A stretch of DNA of 64,000 nt from CAYJFG01 sp964369405 (GTDB lineage: Bacteria > Bacillota > Clostridia > Oscillospirales > Acutalibacteraceae): contig CAYJGB010000002.1 of the NCBI GenBank assembly GCA_964369405.1, forward strand, positions 92,592-156,591, in the 5' to 3' direction. Below the pieces are notes generated by a model that saw only the letters and a program-made list of their open reading frames with translations, ran no database searches and had not been told where the DNA came from. Positions 43,710 to 51,441 of the stretch are shown here, piece by piece. Both the position numbers and the translations under genes were made by a program. Position 1 is the stretch's first letter, and every line of letters starts with the position of its first letter.

Positions 43710-44327
43710 TCACCCTTGATATTCTTCGTCTGGTTGTTGTCCTTGATGAGCCAACCATTTGCACTTTGTCATTTCAAAATTGCTAAATGTAGCTTTAAAT
43801 GAAGAGTCTTCTGGACTACAAGCATATACACCAAAGCTAATTTTATCTTTTGCATTAAACAAGTGGCAAATTCTAATTTGCTTAAAATTAAGTCCGTCTA
43901 AAGAACTTTCGATACAAAAGTCATCTTCACGTCTGCTAAGTCTATACCACATACGTTTTATATTAGTAGGTATTTCAATAGTCGCCCAATCTGAATAACC
44001 ATTATTTGTAACTACACTACCTAACATTTGAATGTTTTCATTAATATATTCAACTGAGCTTTTTATCCAGTTATCACTATCTAAATAAACTACTACCCCA
44101 CATTGGTCATAATTATATTTACTTTCAAATTGTGTTTTTACAACAAAGGAAAAATATTTTTCTTCTGAATCTATTTGAAAAACTGGAGCGTTATCGTTTC
44201 TAAAATGATAATATGTTCTCTGCCATAAATCAGTATGAGGCTTTGTAATAATCTCTACTTTTTCTTTAGTGACCGTAAATTTTTCAGGTTTTCTTGTCCA
44301 TTTAAAATTTTCACAATTTAACAACAT
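43710..44327 (-). CDS. DUF1349 family protein (concanavalin A-like fold)
   Basis: The 205-residue protein matches the DUF1349 pattern: an N-terminal KWTRKPEKFTV strand, ITKPHTDLWQRTYYHF, a central QCGVVVYLDSDNWIKSSVEY and C-terminal WYRLSRREDDFCIESSLDG with SFGVYACSPEDSSFKATFSNF. These are beta-sandwich proteins, some reported as yeast enolase-regulator homologues; function in bacteria is unclear and sugar binding is plausible. No signal peptide. It precedes the Fic gene in a small accessory group. Confidence 0.8.
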   Translation of the reverse strand: MLLNCENFKWTRKPEKFTVTKEKVEIITKPHTDLWQRTYYHFRNDNAPVFQIDSEEKYFSFVVKTQFESKYNYDQCGVVVYLDSDNWIKSSVEYINENIQMLGSVVTNNGYSDWATIEIPTNIKRMWYRLSRREDDFCIESSLDGLNFKQIRICHLFNAKDKISFGVYACSPEDSSFKATFSNFEMTKCKWLAHQGQQPDEEYQG

Positions 44328-44350
44328 AATTATTATTCTCCTAATTAAAA

Positions 44351-44755
44351 TTAATAATTTTCACTCATAAATAGTTCTTTGCATTTACTTTCTTTGTACC
44401 AACTACAATTACTACAAATATCTTCAAATATAACTTCTGTCATATTTTCCTTAATATACCTTAGTATATCTTTATATATATATTTACCTTCTTTTATTTT
44501 AAAATACTCTGTGACTTTTTCATCTAATTTAATGACTTTTTCGTTTGAAAAGCATTTATTTTCATCTATTTTGAATTTGCATTTATCGCATAAATCATCA
44601 GTGCTATACATTATCTCAATTTCATGAATTTCCTCTGATTTCAGTTTACTAACTATTGTATCCATATTTTCGCTAAATTCTTTGTTATAGCCTTTACCTC
44701 TATATGTATCTGTACATAATAGATGGTGTGGCCTAAGTTTTATATTATTCTCCAA
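44351..44755 (-). CDS. DUF1284 family protein, cysteine-rich
   Basis: The 134-residue protein starts with KLRPHHLLCTDTYRGKGYNKEFSENM, the hallmark of DUF1284, and has two cysteine clusters: DDLCDKCKFKI (with a further Cys in NKCFSN) and ICSNCSWYKESKCKE. The cysteines suggest binding of a metal or Fe-S cluster; this is inferred. Function is unknown. It lies between dcd and the DUF1349 gene on the same strand. Confidence 0.8.
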   Translation of the reverse strand: MENNIKLRPHHLLCTDTYRGKGYNKEFSENMDTIVSKLKSEEIHEIEIMYSTDDLCDKCKFKIDENKCFSNEKVIKLDEKVTEYFKIKEGKYIYKDILRYIKENMTEVIFEDICSNCSWYKESKCKELFMSENY

Positions 44756-44780
44756 TATAATTCCCTTACTAACTTATGTT

Positions 44781-45311
44781 TTATTTATTATCTAAAAATA
44801 CTTTTGAGCCTGTTGCTCCTTTTTGTCCCTGATATTTACCCATATAAGGATTTTCTGCCTCTTTATCCATTTTAGCAAACACCAGTTGACCTACTCTTCT
44901 ACCTGCTTTAAGTTCTATTGCACATCTATTAGCATTGTACAGTTCAAGTGTTATCTCGCCTTCAAAACCAGGGTCTACCCAACCGGCATTTTGAATAAAT
45001 AAACCCATTCTGCCAAGCGAACTTCTACCCTCTACGAAAGCTGTTAAATCATTAGGAAGTTTTACATACTCCATAGTAGTTGCAAGTACAAATTGATTAG
45101 GAAGCAAAACATATGAGTCTGATGTAATAGTTTTGTATTCTATTTTATCTTCTAAATTAATTATACTTGCACTAGAATCTTCTACTACACAAAAAGTATT
45201 CCCTAATCTAATATCAACACTTGCTGGTTGAATTTGCTCTTTATCTATAGGTTCAATCGCTAGCGTTTTTTCTTCTAACATTTCTTTTATTGTTTTATCT
45301 GATAAAATCAT
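44781..45311 (-). CDS. dcd: dCTP deaminase
   Basis: The enzyme makes dUTP from dCTP, or dUMP directly in the bifunctional form. Motifs are PASVDIRLGNTFCV, FVEGRSSLGRMGLFIQNAGWVDPGFEG with the catalytic glutamate and the arginine/serine of the nucleotide site, and ITLELYN. Start is ATG at 45309-45311 (MILSDKTI) with GGAGAA upstream, giving 176 residues; earlier in-frame starts would overlap the GNAT gene. The short form cannot be assigned to mono- or bifunctional type by eye. Confidence 0.92.
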   Translation of the reverse strand: MILSDKTIKEMLEEKTLAIEPIDKEQIQPASVDIRLGNTFCVVEDSSASIINLEDKIEYKTITSDSYVLLPNQFVLATTMEYVKLPNDLTAFVEGRSSLGRMGLFIQNAGWVDPGFEGEITLELYNANRCAIELKAGRRVGQLVFAKMDKEAENPYMGKYQGQKGATGSKVFLDNK

Positions 45312-45334
45312 ATTTAGTTCTCCAATCATTAAAT

Positions 45335-45772
45335 TTAAATCCACATTATAAATGCTGTTTTATCTTCTGAATTATATCCATTTTTTCTATAAAAATCAAG
45401 TGTTCTATTTTGTTTACTTCCCGTCATAAGCATAATTTTATAGCAATTTTCCTGTATTGCAATATTTTTTGCAAACTCAAGCATGCTTGATGCATATCCT
45501 TTATTACGATAATTTTCATCAGTTATTACATTTTCTATTAGTGCATATGGTCTTTGATTTCTAGTTAAATTCTGTATTATAGTAATAACACATGATGATA
45601 TTATTTTATCCTCGTATAAACCTATAACTATGTGTTGATTTTTATCTTTTAAAATATCTTTCCATAATTTTTCAAGTTTACTGTTTATTTCTGGATATTC
45701 ATTATTATGCAACTGCGTATATAATTCCAACAAAGAATTTAAATCGTCTTTTTGAACTTCACGAATTGTCAT
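45335..45772 (-). CDS. GNAT family N-acetyltransferase
   Basis: The 145-residue protein has the GNAT fold: MTIREVQKDDLNSLLELYTQLHN at the start, the acetyl-CoA loop ENVITDENYRNKGYASSMLEFA (Q/RxxGxG/A type), and a C-terminal LDFYRKNGYNSEDKTAF. The substrate is unknown. It is 23 bases upstream of dcd on the same strand. Confidence 0.88.
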   Translation of the reverse strand: MTIREVQKDDLNSLLELYTQLHNNEYPEINSKLEKLWKDILKDKNQHIVIGLYEDKIISSCVITIIQNLTRNQRPYALIENVITDENYRNKGYASSMLEFAKNIAIQENCYKIMLMTGSKQNRTLDFYRKNGYNSEDKTAFIMWI

Positions 45773-45785
45773 AAAATCACCTCTC

Positions 45786-45971
45786 TTAAAATTTGTCGAT
45801 AACTATTTTACCGTTTTCATCTAGCAGAGGTGTTATGCCACCATAAGGAGCTTGAGTAACTATGTAATTAACGCCTGTTTTAATATCTACTAAAATTTCA
45901 ACGGCTCCAAGCCCTAACCCTTGAGAATGTTTTACTACAAAACGTTTTTCTTTCTTTTCTTTCATAAACAT
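45786..45971 (-). CDS. Small DUF6440-type protein
   Basis: The 61-residue protein has KRFVVKHSQGLGLGAVEILVDIKTGVNYIV followed by APYGGITPLLDENGKIVI, a pattern I recognise as DUF6440. AAAGGTGGGG precedes the ATG at 45971; ATG at 45965 is a second option. There is no signal or membrane segment. It is an all-beta small cytosolic protein by appearance, function unknown. Confidence 0.72.
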   Translation of the reverse strand: MFMKEKKEKRFVVKHSQGLGLGAVEILVDIKTGVNYIVTQAPYGGITPLLDENGKIVIDKF

Positions 45972-46006
45972 AAAACCCCACCTTTTCTAATATTTGTTTA
46001 TAATAT

Positions 46007-46723
46007 CTATTCTCCAAAAATACTTTTTAGTATTTTTGATTGAGATATAGATACATAATCATCATCAGCCACTACTATGTGGTCTAAAAGTTTTATACCT
46101 ATTAAACTAAGTGCTTCTGCTACTCTTTTTGTAGATACTATATCTTCTTTACTAGGTAATGCTATTCCACTTGGGTGATTGTGAGCTAATATTACATATG
46201 ATGCATTATATAATACTGAGTTTTCAATAATTTTTCTAACATATAATTCACACGCATTAACAGAACCTTTACTAATAACTCCACAAAATATCTCTTTCAT
46301 CTTTGCATCAAGTAGCATTAAGACCACTGCTTCGTAATCTCTACCAATAAATTTTTTAATTAGCTTATCTCCAACATTATCAAGGCTTATAATTTTTTCT
46401 TCATTATTATGTTTATCATCTAAATATAGTCTATAAAATTGTGGTAACAATTTTAATAACAACGCACTATGCTCACTAAGCCCTGCTTTTATTAATGCGT
46501 CCATTGGTGCATCTATAACTGCTGATATAGAACCAAATTCATCTAACAATTTATGAGAAATTGGATTTGTGTTTTTTCTAGGTATTGCATAAAAGAGTAA
46601 AAGTTCTAATGCTTCGTGTTTTTCAAATTCATCTAAGTGATTTTTAAGAAACTTTGCTTTTAATCTTTGTCTATGAAAATCATGCGAATTATCTTTTTTA
46701 TCTTTATTAAGACTTTTCTCCAT
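46007..46723 (-). CDS. radC: RadC family JAB-domain protein
   Basis: The 238-residue protein has an N-terminal helix-hairpin-helix-like region (HEALELLLFYAIPRKNTNPISHKLL) and a C-terminal JAMM/MPN+ metalloprotease-like domain with LAHNHPSGIALPSKEDI (metal-binding His-x-His and Asp) and LLDHIVVADDDYVSI. The original DNA-repair name is uncertain; RadC is not clearly needed for repair. It is a lone gene between DUF6440 and pyrE. Confidence 0.9.
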   Translation of the reverse strand: MEKSLNKDKKDNSHDFHRQRLKAKFLKNHLDEFEKHEALELLLFYAIPRKNTNPISHKLLDEFGSISAVIDAPMDALIKAGLSEHSALLLKLLPQFYRLYLDDKHNNEEKIISLDNVGDKLIKKFIGRDYEAVVLMLLDAKMKEIFCGVISKGSVNACELYVRKIIENSVLYNASYVILAHNHPSGIALPSKEDIVSTKRVAEALSLIGIKLLDHIVVADDDYVSISQSKILKSIFGE

Positions 46724-46770
46724 TTTAATACCTACTTTCTGCTTTATAAACTTCTATATCAACAAACATT

Positions 46771-46798
46771 AGGGCGAACAACTAGAAATGCTCGCCCT
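46771..46798 (-). terminator. Hairpin after pyrE
   Basis: AGGGCGA and TCGCCCT form a seven-base GC-rich stem. T residues after it on the minus strand are few, so it is a weak terminator candidate. Confidence 0.45.
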
Positions 46799-46815
46799 AT
46801 AATCTAAATTAATTT

Positions 46816-47397
46816 TTATACTTTTCTTGAACCTGGTTTTACTACTGGAAGTTTACCCTCTTTACAAATTGGGCATTCGTCTGGCTCCCATGATTCTACA
46901 TCTACTGTTATTACTGATTTAAATGGTACACCAAAATCAACTTTACCAGCTGTTCTGTTTACTATTGAACCTATACCTACAACATCTCCACCAGCCGCTT
47001 GAACAAGCTCTAACACTTCTTTAATTGAGCCACCTGTTGTAACTACATCTTCTACTAGTAGAACTTTCATTCCTTTTGTAACTACAAAACCTCTTCTAAG
47101 TACCATTTTGCCGTCTTCATCTCTTTCAGCAAAATAGTTTTCGCAATCTAAGTGACGGCTTACTTCATACGCCATTTGAACTGCTCCCATTGCAGGTCCT
47201 ATAACTACATCTACACCATCATTTGCAAACTGCTCTGCTAATGCTTTACATAGCTCTTCACTATATTTAGTGTTTCTAAAAATTTTAGCACATTGTAAAT
47301 ATCTGTTTGAATGTCTACCAGATGTAAGTTTAAAATGTCCTTCTAGTAAAACGCCAGCCTCTTTTAATATTTCTAATACTCTTTCATCACTTATCAT
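46816..47397 (-). CDS. pyrE: Orotate phosphoribosyltransferase
   Basis: PyrE joins orotate and PRPP to OMP in pyrimidine synthesis. The 193-residue protein shows LTSGRHSNRYLQCAKI, GPAMGAVQMAYEV and the PRPP motif VLLVEDVVTTGGSIKEVLEL. The C-terminus carries DECPICKEGKLPVVKPGSRK, an extension with CxxC that fits the Thermus-type PyrE family rather than the E. coli type. No other pyr gene is near it. The upstream gap of 115 bases has a TTAGTATATACTAA palindrome that includes a -10-like TATACT. Confidence 0.93.
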   Translation of the reverse strand: MISDERVLEILKEAGVLLEGHFKLTSGRHSNRYLQCAKIFRNTKYSEELCKALAEQFANDGVDVVIGPAMGAVQMAYEVSRHLDCENYFAERDEDGKMVLRRGFVVTKGMKVLLVEDVVTTGGSIKEVLELVQAAGGDVVGIGSIVNRTAGKVDFGVPFKSVITVDVESWEPDECPICKEGKLPVVKPGSRKV

Positions 47398-47512
47398 TTT
47401 TTAACATCCTTTCATAATAACAATTTTACATACAATATTAGTATATACTAAATTTACCATTTTGAAAAGAGTTTTATTCAAATTTTTTATGTTTAAAGTA
47501 ATTACTTTTTTA

Positions 47513-47908
47513 TTAAACATCTTCTTTTTCAATAAATTTGAATAGTTCTCTAAGTCTGTTAATCTCACCTTGCAAATATAAATAGCCCCACAAGCTCTCA
47601 AGTCCTGTCGCCATATGATAATCTGCACTTGTAGCATTTTTAGGTGGTTTACTTTTTGCATTTCTGCCACGCTTATAGACTGCTAGCTCTTCTTGACTAA
47701 GAATAGGTAACAACTTATTAATTATCTTAGCTTGATTTTTACAACAAACAATATCAACTTTTTGTTTATTAAGTGCGCCTACTGGTGCATTTGCATTTAA
47801 TAAAATTTTTTCTCTAACCATTAAATCGAATACACCATCTCCAATAAATGCTAATGCAAGTGGGCTATATTCTTTTAAGTTACAATCACGTTCTAATAAA
47901 TTTGACAT
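47513..47908 (-). CDS. mrnC: Mini-ribonuclease 3
   Basis: Mini-III matures 23S rRNA ends in Gram-positive bacteria. The 131-residue protein is an RNase III catalytic domain without the dsRNA-binding domain: LALAFIGDGVFDLMVRE carries the first acidic motif, and KRGRNAKSKPPKNATSADYHMATGLESLWGYLYL the second, with its Glu. It lies 12 bases upstream of obg... in transcription it follows obg. Confidence 0.9.
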   Translation of the reverse strand: MSNLLERDCNLKEYSPLALAFIGDGVFDLMVREKILLNANAPVGALNKQKVDIVCCKNQAKIINKLLPILSQEELAVYKRGRNAKSKPPKNATSADYHMATGLESLWGYLYLQGEINRLRELFKFIEKEDV

Positions 47909-47920
47909 ATATTCACCTGA

Positions 47921-49192
47921 TTATTCTACAAAATCAAAGTCTAAATCATACATTGAAACTGTGTCACCTTCTTGCACTCCAGCTTCTCTTAATGCATCTA
48001 TTATACCAGTATTAATTAATACTCTTTGGAAGTATTGAAGCGACTCATAATCTTCAAAATCGACAGCACGCATAACATTGTAAAGCCATTTACCCTCTAC
48101 TACATATATTCCATCAACTACTTTAATAGTGAACTTTTTAGACTTAACTTCATCTATCTCTACTTGTGGCATTGGTTCTGCCTCATAACTAACTATTGGA
48201 GGTAATTTACTTAATTTTTCGTAAACTCTAGAAATTAATTCATCAACTCCATGGTGAATAGGTGCCATAATTGCAAAAAATAGATAACCTTTAGCTTCAA
48301 CATAATTTTTAAAATCTTCTATTTGTTCATCTGTTGCTAAATCACATTTATTAGCAACTACTATCATTGGTCTTTTAGAAAGCTCTTCATTGAATTTTTC
48401 TAATTCTTTATTTATTATTTCAAAGTCTTCCTTAGGCTCTCTACCCTCACTACCTGCTACATCAACTATATGAATTAACATTCTGCAACGGTCAACGTGT
48501 CTTAAGAACTGATGTCCTAACCCTACACCTTGGCTTGCATCTTCAATAAGCCCTGGTATATCTGCCATAACAAAAGATTCGCCCTCACCCATTCTAACAA
48601 CGCCCAAAACTGGTGTGATTGTTGTAAAGTGATAATCTGCAATTACTGGTTTTGCTTCGCTTACTACAGATACTAATGTACTTTTTCCTACATTTGGAAA
48701 TCCAACGAGCCCAACGTCTGCTAAAAGTTTAAGCTCTAACTGAACATCAAACTCTTCACCAGGCATACCAGGTTTTGCAAATCTAGGAATTTGTCTTGTC
48801 GGAGTAGCAAAGTGCATATTACCCCAACCACCATTGCCTCCTCTAGCGACTATTACAGGCTCTTTGGTAGAAATATCTGCCATAATTCTTCCTGTGTTAG
48901 CATCTTTAATTACCGTTCCTTTAGGAACTTTTATTATTAAATCTTCTGCTCTTTTGCCAGACCTTCTATCAGACCTACCATTGTCACCTTTTATAGCAGT
49001 ATATTTTCTTTTATATCTAAAATCTGCTAGTGTAGACAAGTTATCATCAGCAACGAAAACAACATTGCCACCTTTGCCACCATCGCCACCATCTGGTCCA
49101 CCAGATGCTACATATTTTTCTCTGTGAAACGACACTGAACCGTCGCCACCGTCGCCTGCCTTAATAAAAATTTTTGCTATATCAACAAACAT
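47921..49192 (-). CDS. obgE: GTPase Obg
   Basis: Obg is an essential GTPase in 50S ribosome assembly and, in spore formers, sporulation entry. The glycine-rich Obg fold spans about residues 1-158 (GDGGDGSVSFHREKY, GGDGGKGGNVVFVAD). The G domain shows GFPNVGKSTLVS, TTITPVLGVVRMG, DIPGLIE and NKCD, followed by a C-terminal OCT domain (about 345-423). Length of 423 residues is normal. It is followed by mrnC and stands close to the L21-Prp-L27 group, the common Firmicutes order. Confidence 0.96.
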   Translation of the reverse strand: MFVDIAKIFIKAGDGGDGSVSFHREKYVASGGPDGGDGGKGGNVVFVADDNLSTLADFRYKRKYTAIKGDNGRSDRRSGKRAEDLIIKVPKGTVIKDANTGRIMADISTKEPVIVARGGNGGWGNMHFATPTRQIPRFAKPGMPGEEFDVQLELKLLADVGLVGFPNVGKSTLVSVVSEAKPVIADYHFTTITPVLGVVRMGEGESFVMADIPGLIEDASQGVGLGHQFLRHVDRCRMLIHIVDVAGSEGREPKEDFEIINKELEKFNEELSKRPMIVVANKCDLATDEQIEDFKNYVEAKGYLFFAIMAPIHHGVDELISRVYEKLSKLPPIVSYEAEPMPQVEIDEVKSKKFTIKVVDGIYVVEGKWLYNVMRAVDFEDYESLQYFQRVLINTGIIDALREAGVQEGDTVSMYDLDFDFVE

Positions 49193-49240
49193 ATTATATA
49201 TAGTCCTTTCTTTTTACCTCTAATAAATTATATTCAAAAC

Positions 49241-49624
49241 TTAAAATTCTATAGGTAAATCATCAACTTGATATATTTTTTTAACTTCTTCTAATCCCTC
49301 TTTTATTTCTTCTCTTGAAAAGTCGAACTTTTCTAACTGCTCATCATCAAAAGAGTTGATTTGAGAATAAAAATCTATAGCTATTTCAAAATATTCCATT
49401 TGATAACTATTATTTATACGCTCAAACAATAAATTTTCTGCTTTATTAATTTCACCCTGTTTAATTAAAACTCTAAGTCTTAAATACAATTCTCCGGCAT
49501 CGCTACAATTACCTTGTTCATCAACTATTACATTGTATATAGTTGTATCTTTATTAAATATAACACGAGCCAAAACACGAGTTATTTCATCTATTTGTCG
49601 CATCATCCAATCATTTTGAAACAT
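49241..49624 (-). CDS. DUF6483 family protein
   Basis: The predicted cytosolic protein of 127 residues is helical (MFQNDWMMRQIDEITRVLARVIF, AGELYLRLRVLIKQGEINKAENLLF, YFEIAIDFYSQINSF) like a TPR-type repeat. I recognise the N-terminal pattern as DUF6483. Start is ATG at 49622-49624 behind AGAGG; an in-frame GTG three codons earlier overlaps that ribosome site. Function unknown. It sits between rpmA and obg. Confidence 0.78.
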   Translation of the reverse strand: MFQNDWMMRQIDEITRVLARVIFNKDTTIYNVIVDEQGNCSDAGELYLRLRVLIKQGEINKAENLLFERINNSYQMEYFEIAIDFYSQINSFDDEQLEKFDFSREEIKEGLEEVKKIYQVDDLPIEF

Positions 49625-49665
49625 AGCATACACCTCTTAGTAATTGATTTACTGAATAATAAAAT

Positions 49666-49687
49666 AAGGACGGAATTCACCGCCCTT
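49666..49687 (-). terminator. Probable terminator after rpmA
   Basis: AAGGGCGG and CCGTCCTT form an eight-base stem with one mismatch, and ATTTTATT follows on the minus strand. Confidence 0.6.
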
Positions 49688-49706
49688 ACAACTTTTAGTA
49701 TAGTAA

Positions 49707-49988
49707 TTATTGTTCGCCGTACACGCTTACACGTTTACGATTTTTACCTACACGCTCAAAACGTACTTTACCATCAACTTTTGCAAATAAAGTATCGTCA
49801 GAACCTCTGCCAACATTGTTACCTGGGTGAATATGTGTACCACGTTGTTTTACAAGTATGTTACCAGCTAATACAAATTGACCGTCAGCACGTTTAACAC
49901 CTAAACGTTTTGATTCTGAGTCACGTCCATTTTTAGTAGAACCCATACCTTTTTTGTGAGCAAATAATTGTATATTAATTTTAATCAT
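49707..49988 (-). CDS. rpmA: 50S ribosomal protein L27 with cleavable N-terminus
   Basis: L27 reaches into the peptidyl-transferase centre. The 93-residue sequence starts MIKINIQLFAHKKGMGSTKNGRDSESKRLG. In Firmicutes the peptide up to LFA is removed by Prp, exposing the AHKKG tail; this N-terminal extension is present. The gene for the protease lies directly upstream in the same operon, so the pair is complete. Confidence 0.97.
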   Translation of the reverse strand: MIKINIQLFAHKKGMGSTKNGRDSESKRLGVKRADGQFVLAGNILVKQRGTHIHPGNNVGRGSDDTLFAKVDGKVRFERVGKNRKRVSVYGEQ

Positions 49989-49991
49989 AAC

Positions 49992-50312
49992 TTACACCTC
50001 CGTATAGTTTACATTTATATATTTCGGATATTGTTCTTCGAGCAGACACAAGTGCAATTTTAATCCTAATAAGATATCTCTACACATTTTAGCATCTTTT
50101 TGAAAAACTCTTACAGACAAACTTGCGTCTTTTACTACAACTTCAGCATCTATATTATAAATTTCTGTAATTGTATTAGCAACCATCTCAGTAGCTGAAC
50201 TAACAGCAGCACAGATAATATCCTTACCTTGTGTAGCATACTGCGCATGGCCTTGAACTTTGTAGCCAGTTAACTGACCGTCTTCAGTATTATAAAAGAC
50301 TATATTTATCAT
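49992..50312 (-). CDS. prp: Ribosomal-processing cysteine protease Prp
   Basis: Prp removes the N-terminal extension of L27. The 106-residue protein has the catalytic His in KVQGHAQYATQGKDIICAAVSSA, with the catalytic Cys in ICAA. Its place between L21 and L27 genes (gaps of five and three bases) is the conserved Firmicutes layout. The L27 in this window carries the matching cleavage site. Confidence 0.92.
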   Translation of the reverse strand: MINIVFYNTEDGQLTGYKVQGHAQYATQGKDIICAAVSSATEMVANTITEIYNIDAEVVVKDASLSVRVFQKDAKMCRDILLGLKLHLCLLEEQYPKYINVNYTEV

Positions 50313-50317
50313 AGCAA

Positions 50318-50620
50318 TTAAAAGTTTTGGATTTCAACTTTTGTAAATGGTTGTCTATGACCCATTTTTCTTTTACTGCTTTTCTTTGGTTTGTAAGTGA
50401 AAACTGTAATTTTCTTTCCTTTACCTGTTTTTAACACTTTACCAGTAACTGTTACACCATCAACATATGGAGTTCCAACATTAATACCAGCATCGTTTGA
50501 AATTGCTACAACATTAAAATCAACTGTTGTTCCTTCTTCTGCTTCAAGCTTTTCTACAAATATAACGTCTCCGCTTTCAACTTTGTATTGCTTTCCGCCT
50601 GTTTCAATAATTGCGTACAT
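50318..50620 (-). CDS. rplU: 50S ribosomal protein L21
   Basis: The 100-residue L21 sequence has MYAIIETGGKQYKVESGD, GTVDFNVVAI and the C-terminal KKSSKRKMGHRQPFTKVEI, all typical. It binds 23S rRNA. It is the first gene of the L21-Prp-L27 operon and has a structured leader upstream. Confidence 0.97.
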   Translation of the reverse strand: MYAIIETGGKQYKVESGDVIFVEKLEAEEGTTVDFNVVAISNDAGINVGTPYVDGVTVTGKVLKTGKGKKITVFTYKPKKSSKRKMGHRQPFTKVEIQNF

Positions 50621-50725
50621 TCTAGTACCACCTTTTTAATTAGACTCGCTATAATATTCTTTAAAACTTAAAGATTTCGGGCGGAGTTTTTAGACTCACT
50701 TAAAAAAGCCCGTAATATGCGGCTT
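50621..50725 (-). ncRNA. Probable L21 leader of the rplU operon
   Basis: On the minus strand the leader begins after the promoter with AAGCCGCATATTACGGGCTT and goes on through ACTCCGCCCGAAATC to AAAGGTGG in front of rplU. Complementary GC-rich pieces (GCC/GGC, CGGGC/GCCCG) in an AT-rich window suggest a fold like the known L21 leader, where L21 is thought to control its own operon. I could not fold it. Confidence 0.5.
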
Positions 50726-50730
50726 GTATA

Positions 50731-50759
50731 TTTTACCACAACAATTAAGTTATGTCAAT
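50731..50759 (-). promoter_or_regulatory. Sigma-A promoter of the rplU-prp-rpmA operon
   Basis: On the minus strand TTGACA and TAAAAT are separated by 17 bases. Confidence 0.8.
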
Positions 50760-50803
50760 ATTTTTCTAAGTTTTACTTGATTTTATCTTATTTTGCTTTT
50801 TAT

Positions 50804-51277
50804 TTAATTTGCACTTGCTGTTACTTCTTCAATCACAAAGAACGCTAAAAACATATCATCTTTATATGTAAGTTTTCCAATTTGATTTTTACACATCTTA
50901 TCAAATTCATCTAGTTGAACTCTAAATTCTCTTTGAAGTCCACCCTCTAACTCAAACATTACATAAAAAGCATAATCATCTATTTTATCTGTAGAAGTGC
51001 CATCTTTGTTTTTTTCGTAGTAATAGTTTGCAGTTCTTTTTGCTATTATTTTAGCCTCTGTCATTATTGAACCTTTAACTTTTCTCCCACTTTGAGCTTT
51101 TAACTTATCTGATGCCTCTGAATAAGTTTGATTACTATCATGAGCTTTCTTTTTTGTGTAAATTAATTTTCTAATCAACATATATACAACTTGAATTACC
51201 ACCAAAATAACAATCAAAAGATACCAATGCACCATAAAAAATGTAACTAATTCTTCCATTATTTCTGGAAAAGACAT
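50804..51277 (-). CDS. DUF2500-like membrane protein
   Basis: The 157-residue protein has one membrane helix (about 17-37, WYLLIVILVVIQVVYMLI) followed by a basic stretch and a soluble domain: IMTEAKIIAKRTANYYYEKN, DDYAFYVMFELEGGLQREFRVQLDEFDKM and GKLTYKDDMFLAFFV. This pattern fits DUF2500, a family of unknown function with a beta-rich domain. It stands alone between the L21 operon and ppdK. Confidence 0.68.
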   Translation of the reverse strand: MSFPEIMEELVTFFMVHWYLLIVILVVIQVVYMLIRKLIYTKKKAHDSNQTYSEASDKLKAQSGRKVKGSIMTEAKIIAKRTANYYYEKNKDGTSTDKIDDYAFYVMFELEGGLQREFRVQLDEFDKMCKNQIGKLTYKDDMFLAFFVIEEVTASAN

Positions 51278-51377
51278 ATTAACCCCTCCTAAAATTTGAT
51301 AAATACCTTAATTATTATTATAGCAATTTAACATAAAATTGTCAATATCAAACTAAAATATTAATACTAAACAAAAA

Positions 51378-51408
51378 CTGTATCTGTAAAACTAGTCTAC
51401 AGATACAG
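51378..51408 (-). terminator. Intrinsic terminator of ppdK
   Basis: CTGTATCTGTA and TACAGATACAG form a perfect 11-bp stem with a nine-base loop, followed on the minus strand by TTTTTGTTT. Confidence 0.9.
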
Positions 51409-51441
51409 CAATTATTGTTTATTCTAATATATTTTTATATA

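Noticed and set aside
47401..47670. An 89-codon minus-strand frame overlapping mrnC
   Set aside because: It runs through the mrnC coding region in another frame and has no ribosome site; mrnC matches a known family.
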